A DNA stretch of 7,112 nt from Oscillospiraceae bacterium (lineage in GTDB: Bacteria > Bacillota > Clostridia > Oscillospirales > Oscillospiraceae): NCBI GenBank assembly GCA_029065305.1, contig JAIEIQ010000254.1, positions 1-7,112 on the forward strand. The letters are read 5' to 3'. This document shows positions 4,896 to 7,112 of this stretch, one piece after another (position 1 is the stretch's first letter; the number at the start of each line of letters is the position of its first letter). The notes under the pieces are model-generated. The model was not told the DNA's origin. It did no database searches and saw nothing but the letters and a program-made list of their open reading frames with translations. The translations under genes and the position numbers were made by a program.

Positions 4896-7112
4896 CTCTC
4901 CGTCGTGGAGCTCCCGGAGGGCCTTGTCCAGCTCCTGCTCCGCCTCGGCCTTGCCGTCGTAATATTCCGCCCAGCCGTCGTGGAGCTCCTTTCGGGCGTC
5001 CTGGAGCTGGATCAGGGCGTCGGCCAGCTCTGCCCGGCCCTCCTCCAGCTCCTTTCTGCCGTCGGCCAGCTCCTTTTTGCCCTCCTCCAGCTCCCTTCTG
5101 CCGTCGGCCAGCGTCCGCCTCCGCCGCGCCGTCCAGGTACTCCGTCCAGCCGTCGTCCAGCTCCTGCCGGGCGTCGGAGAGCTCGCCGGGGGCCTTCGCC
5201 AGCTCCGCCGCCGCGTCCTCCAGCTCCACTTTGGCGTCGGCCAGCTCCGCCACGGCGTCGCGCAGCTCCTGTTCCCCTTCGGCCAGCTCCTGCCGGCCCT
5301 CCTCCAGCTTCATCTCTCCGTCGTGGAGCTCCCGGAGGGCCTTGTCCAGCTCCTGCTCCGCCTCGGCCTTGCCGTCGTAATATTCCGCCCAGCCGTCGTG
5401 GAGCTCCTTTCGGGCGTCCTGGAGCTGGATCAGGGCGTCGGCCAGCTCTGCCCGGCCCTCCTCCAGCTCCTTTCTGCCGTCGGCCAGCTCCTTTTTGCCC
5501 TCCTCCAGCTCCCTTCTGCCGTCGGCCAGCTCTTTTTTGCCCTCCTCCAGCTCCCGCCGGGCCTTGGCGAGCTCCGCTTCGCCCTCCTCGTACTGGCGCA
5601 GGCCGTCCAGGTAGGCCCGCCGCCCGGCCTCATATTGGGCCTCCCCCTGGCGGCAGGCTTCCCGGCCCGCCTCCAGGGAGGCGTTCAGCGCACCGAGGGT
5701 TGTCTCGTTCACCGCCCCCAGCTGGGCCTCCGCAGCCCGCCAGCCGGCGGACAGCTGAGCGGCCTGCTCCTCCGGCACCAGCCCCATCTGGACCAGATTG
5801 GGCAGGGCCTCTATAAGGGCCTCGTTGGTCATGGAGCCCCCGGTGGCCTGGTTGATCTGGGCGGTCAGGCCGCTGACGGACTGGTAGAGGGTATTCAGCT
5901 GGGCGTACTGGGCCTCCCCGGCCTCCAGCTGCTCCCTGGCGGCAAGGAGCTCCGCCTCCCCGGCCTGGAGCTCCCGCTCCGCGTCCCGCAGCTCCCGCCA
6001 GGCGCTGTCCAGCTCCTCCTCGCCGTCCCGCAGCTGCCGCTCGCCGTCCCGGAGCTCCCGCTCCCCGTCGGCGATCTTCCGCTCCGCCCGGGCCAGCTCC
6101 TCCTCCCCATCCTCAATCTCCCGCTGGGCGTCCTCCAGCTTTTTCCGCCCGTCCTCGTACTCCTCCACGCCATCGGCGTACTCCCGCTCCCCGTCCTCCA
6201 GCTTCCGGAGGGCGTCGGCCAGCTCCTGCTCCGCCTCAGCCTTGCCGTCGTAGTACTCCTGCCAGCCGTCGGCCAGCTCCTGTTGGGCGTCGGCGATCTC
6301 CTGCCGGGCGTCCTCGAGCTCCAGCTGGGCGTCGGCAATTTTCTGTTCCCCGTCGGCGTAGTCGGTGAGGCCCTGGGCGTAGTCCCGCTTGCCCTGCTCA
6401 TAGTCCCGGAGGCCCTGGGCGTAGTCCGCCTCGCCGTCGGTGAGCTCCCGGTAGGCGTCGGCCAGCTCCGCGCTCACGTCCGCCAGCTCGCTGTCGTACT
6501 CCGTCCAGCCGTCGGCCAGCTCCCGCTCCCCGTCCCGGATCTCCTCTATGGCGTCGGCGTACAGGGTGTCGTAGCGCAGGTCCGCCCGATCCCCCATCCG
6601 GTCCTCCATGGCCTCCTTCAGCGCGTCGATCTGGTCGCTGTAGGCCTGGGAGTAGGGGGGCGCCGCGCCGTCCAGGGAGAGGAAGAGCTCGTAGTACGCC
6701 TCGCAGTCGAAGCCCGCCTCCGGTATGTACACAAAGCCCGCCACGCTGCCGCTTCCGATGGAGGCGGTGCCCCGCTCGTAGTTGAGGTAGTAGGGGGACG
6801 CGGCCAGGCCCACCAGGGTGTAGCTCCCGCAGGCGAAGAGCTCCCGGGTGTCCTCATCGCAGCTCTCCGAGAGGGGGATGGTCCGTCCCAGGTCCGCCTC
6901 CGTGAAGAACCGGTTGTCCCCCACGCACTCGTCCGGCGCCTGGGGCATCCGGCCCGCCGTCAGCTCCAGGCGGTTGACCCCCTCGGTCAGGGAGTGGGCC
7001 TTCAGAACCTGATCCCCCCCGTCCAGGTCCGCCAGAAAGTCGGCGTACACCGACCCCTCCGCCCCGGCCACGCCCTCCAGGGAGGCGAAGTAGGCCACGT
7101 CCTCCTCCGTAA
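4630..7112 (-). CDS. N-terminal fragment of the FtsX permease: extracytoplasmic domain plus coiled coil, with out-of-frame tail
   Basis: Open from the right edge; the GTG at 7096-7098 is internal and is called residue 1 here. Residues 1-180 form a mixed alpha/beta extracytoplasmic domain like the MacB periplasmic core, with LELTAGRMPQAPDECV (35-59) resembling the 'L.GR.P..p.E.v' turn common in this class. Residues about 185-402 are a continuous heptad coiled coil (ELADG/ELEDA-type units); 403-470 form a non-repeating tip; 471-663 are the returning coiled-coil arm. DGWxEY boxes occur at W198, W279, W570 and W651. After residue 663 (bases 5110-5112) the frame is wrong, and the sequence to the stop at 4630 is low-complexity Gly/Arg/Pro translated from coiled-coil DNA. 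If expressed, the product would lack all seven C-terminal membrane helices and both FtsX cores, so it could not work as a permease. Confidence 0.8.
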   Translation of the reverse strand, partial: TEEDVAYFASLEGVAGAEGSVYADFLADLDGGDQVLKAHSLTEGVNRLELTAGRMPQAPDECVGDNRFFTEADLGRTIPLSESCDEDTRELFACGSYTLVGLAASPYYLNYERGTASIGSGSVAGFVYIPEAGFDCEAYYELFLSLDGAAPPYSQAYSDQIDALKEAMEDRMGDRADLRYDTLYADAIEEIRDGERELADGWTEYDSELADVSAELADAYRELTDGEADYAQGLRDYEQGKRDYAQGLTDYADGEQKIADAQLELEDARQEIADAQQELADGWQEYYDGKAEAEQELADALRKLEDGEREYADGVEEYEDGRKKLEDAQREIEDGEEELARAERKIADGERELRDGERQLRDGEEELDSAWRELRDAERELQAGEAELLAAREQLEAGEAQYAQLNTLYQSVSGLTAQINQATGGSMTNEALIEALPNLVQMGLVPEEQAAQLSAGWRAAEAQLGAVNETTLGALNASLEAGREACRQGEAQYEAGRRAYLDGLRQYEEGEAELAKARRELEEGKKELADGRRELEEGKKELADGRKELEEGRAELADALIQLQDARKELHDGWAEYYDGKAEAEQELDKALRELHDGEMKLEEGRQELAEGEQELRDAVAELADAKVELEDAAAELAKAPGELSDARQELDDGWTEYLDGAAEADAGRRQKGAGGGQKGAGRRQKGAGGGPGRAGRRPDPAPGRPKGAPRRLGGILRRQGRGGAGAGQGPPGAPRRRDEAGGGPAGAGRRGTGAARRRGGAGRRQSGAGGRGGGAGEGPRRALRRPAGAGRRLDGVPGRRGGGGRGVRRRPAGAGRRPGGDRRRL
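4693..5112. repeat. Tandem duplication, left copy (420 bp)
   Basis: Identical by eye, base for base, to 5111-5530 at an offset of 418 bp. The match ends on the left between 4692 (C) and 5110 (A), and on the right between 5113 (G) and 5531 (T). The copies overlap by the two bases GC at 5111-5112, a 2-bp microhomology at the breakpoint. This copy is read in frame with the downstream membrane domains. Confidence 0.96.
5111..5530. repeat. Tandem duplication, right copy (420 bp)
   Basis: Exact second copy of 4693-5112. This copy is in frame with the upstream extracytoplasmic domain and first coiled-coil arm. Because the period is 418 (3 x 139 + 1), translation leaving this copy enters the left copy in the wrong frame, and the first novel residues appear at the junction 5110/5111. 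Which copy is the extra one cannot be decided, since they do not differ. Confidence 0.96.
5458..5562. repeat. Five tandem 21-bp units encoding ELADGRR/ELEEGKK heptads
   Basis: Units start at 5458, 5479, 5500, 5521 and 5542, alternating CTCCTCCAGCTCC and GTCGGCCAGCTC types, so the true period is 42 bp. On the - strand they encode alternating heptads of the ELEEG and ELADG type. Near-identity at DNA level within a coding coiled coil suggests recent expansion. The right breakpoint of the 418-bp duplication falls inside the fourth unit (after 5530). The first three units, and the start of the fourth, recur in the left copy at 5040-5112. Confidence 0.8.

Larger units (their letters stand above)
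4611..6546 (-). other. Coiled-coil hairpin region of the permease (two arms and a tip)
   Basis: Heptad units with a hydrophobic residue (L, I or Y) followed two residues later by an acidic residue and Gly/Ala run almost without interruption. Arm 1 is about residues 185-402 (bases 6546-5893). The tip is 403-470, with several predicted short helices and no heptads. Arm 2 is 471-663, plus 28 residues after collapse of the duplication. Once one copy is removed the arms measure about 218 and 220 residues. Such hairpins are known in other FtsX-class systems, where coiled coils pass conformational change to partners outside the membrane. The hairpin fold here is inferred from sequence. Confidence 0.75.
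2949..7112 (-). pseudogene. Giant FtsX-family ABC permease, frameshifted by a 418-bp tandem duplication and 5'-truncated by window edge
   Basis: One gene in two frames. From the right edge the frame reads TEEDVAYFASLEGV and is open through the coiled-coil region to 5111. There an exact 418-bp tandem duplication moves it out of frame, and it stops at 4630-4632 after about 159 Gly/Arg/Pro-rich residues with no family character. The rest of the protein is in the other frame down to the stop at 2949. Deleting one 418-bp unit joins the two frames exactly, giving 1247 visible residues. Reconstructed order: first transmembrane helix (outside window, inferred), extracytoplasmic domain, coiled-coil arm 1, tip, arm 2, three membrane helices, one membrane helix, second extracytoplasmic domain, three membrane helices. 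This is the double-FtsX layout of MacB/LolC-type and related Gram-positive permeases, with a very long coiled coil inserted. The transported substrate is unknown. It may be a true recent knock-out, a reversible off-state or an assembly error. Confidence 0.85.

Noticed and set aside
4693..5530. Duplication caused by a mobile element
   Set aside because: No transposase, terminal inverted repeats or target-site duplication; the junction shows only 2-bp microhomology, so a simple tandem duplication or an assembly error fits better.
5533..5538. A6 run on the - strand (within GGCAAAAAAGAG) as a programmed frameshift site
   Set aside because: The codon phase is AAA AAA G rather than A AAA AAG, it lies upstream of the duplication junction, and no supporting stem-loop is evident.
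3546..5816. Long + strand open frame (756 codons) opposite the permease
   Set aside because: Its translation is low-complexity Pro/Arg/Leu/Gly with a period matching the heptads on the other strand. It has no family motifs and exists because GC-rich coiled-coil DNA lacks stops. The - strand carries clear FtsX domains.
4611..6546. Regularly spaced repeats as a CRISPR array
   Set aside because: The repeats are coding heptads with 21-bp period and no unique spacers; the frame and protein periodicity explain them.

Overview
The window reads as a piece of a GC-rich, low-oxygen gut-type Firmicutes chromosome, most likely class Clostridia, Oscillospiraceae-like. This is inferred from the Gram-positive style of the genes, the GC-rich coding DNA set against an AT-rich intergenic region, strong Shine-Dalgarno use and the FtsX-type permease with a giant coiled coil. 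No 16S or other species marker is present, so the placement is tentative.

Layout. Positions 1-1431 (+) hold the 3' five-sixths of argS (arginyl-tRNA synthetase), cut by the left window edge. Positions 1432-1662 are an AT-rich intergenic region with a perfect 14-bp stem-loop just after argS, a second small stem-loop, a canonical intrinsic terminator (1499-1530) and an extended -10 promoter (TTGTAT, 17 bp, TGCTATAAT) for the next gene. Positions 1663-2889 (+) encode a complete 408-residue dicarboxylate/amino acid:cation symporter of the glutamate-transporter fold. A strong hairpin at 2911-2943 is a bidirectional terminator shared with the convergent gene. Positions 2949 to the right edge (-) belong to one very large FtsX-family ABC transporter permease whose first residues lie outside the window.

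The permease is the notable locus. Its reading frame is broken by an exact tandem duplication: 4693-5112 and 5111-5530 are identical 420-bp copies with an offset of 418 bp, sharing a 2-bp GC overlap. Because 418 is not a multiple of 3, the frame shifts at the junction and runs to a stop at 4630. Removing one 418-bp unit on paper restores a single open frame from the right edge to 2949 (1247 visible residues). The event is therefore very recent, or it is an assembly artefact.

The restored protein has an extracytoplasmic domain, two coiled-coil arms of about 220 residues each around a 70-residue tip, and two FtsX membrane cores. Four DGWxEY boxes lie at exactly mirror-symmetric positions in the two arms, and each is followed by a break in the heptad phase. 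This fits an antiparallel hairpin roughly 30 nm long. The three genes have no evident functional link; argS and the symporter are separate transcription units, and the permease's ATPase partner is probably upstream of it, outside the window.
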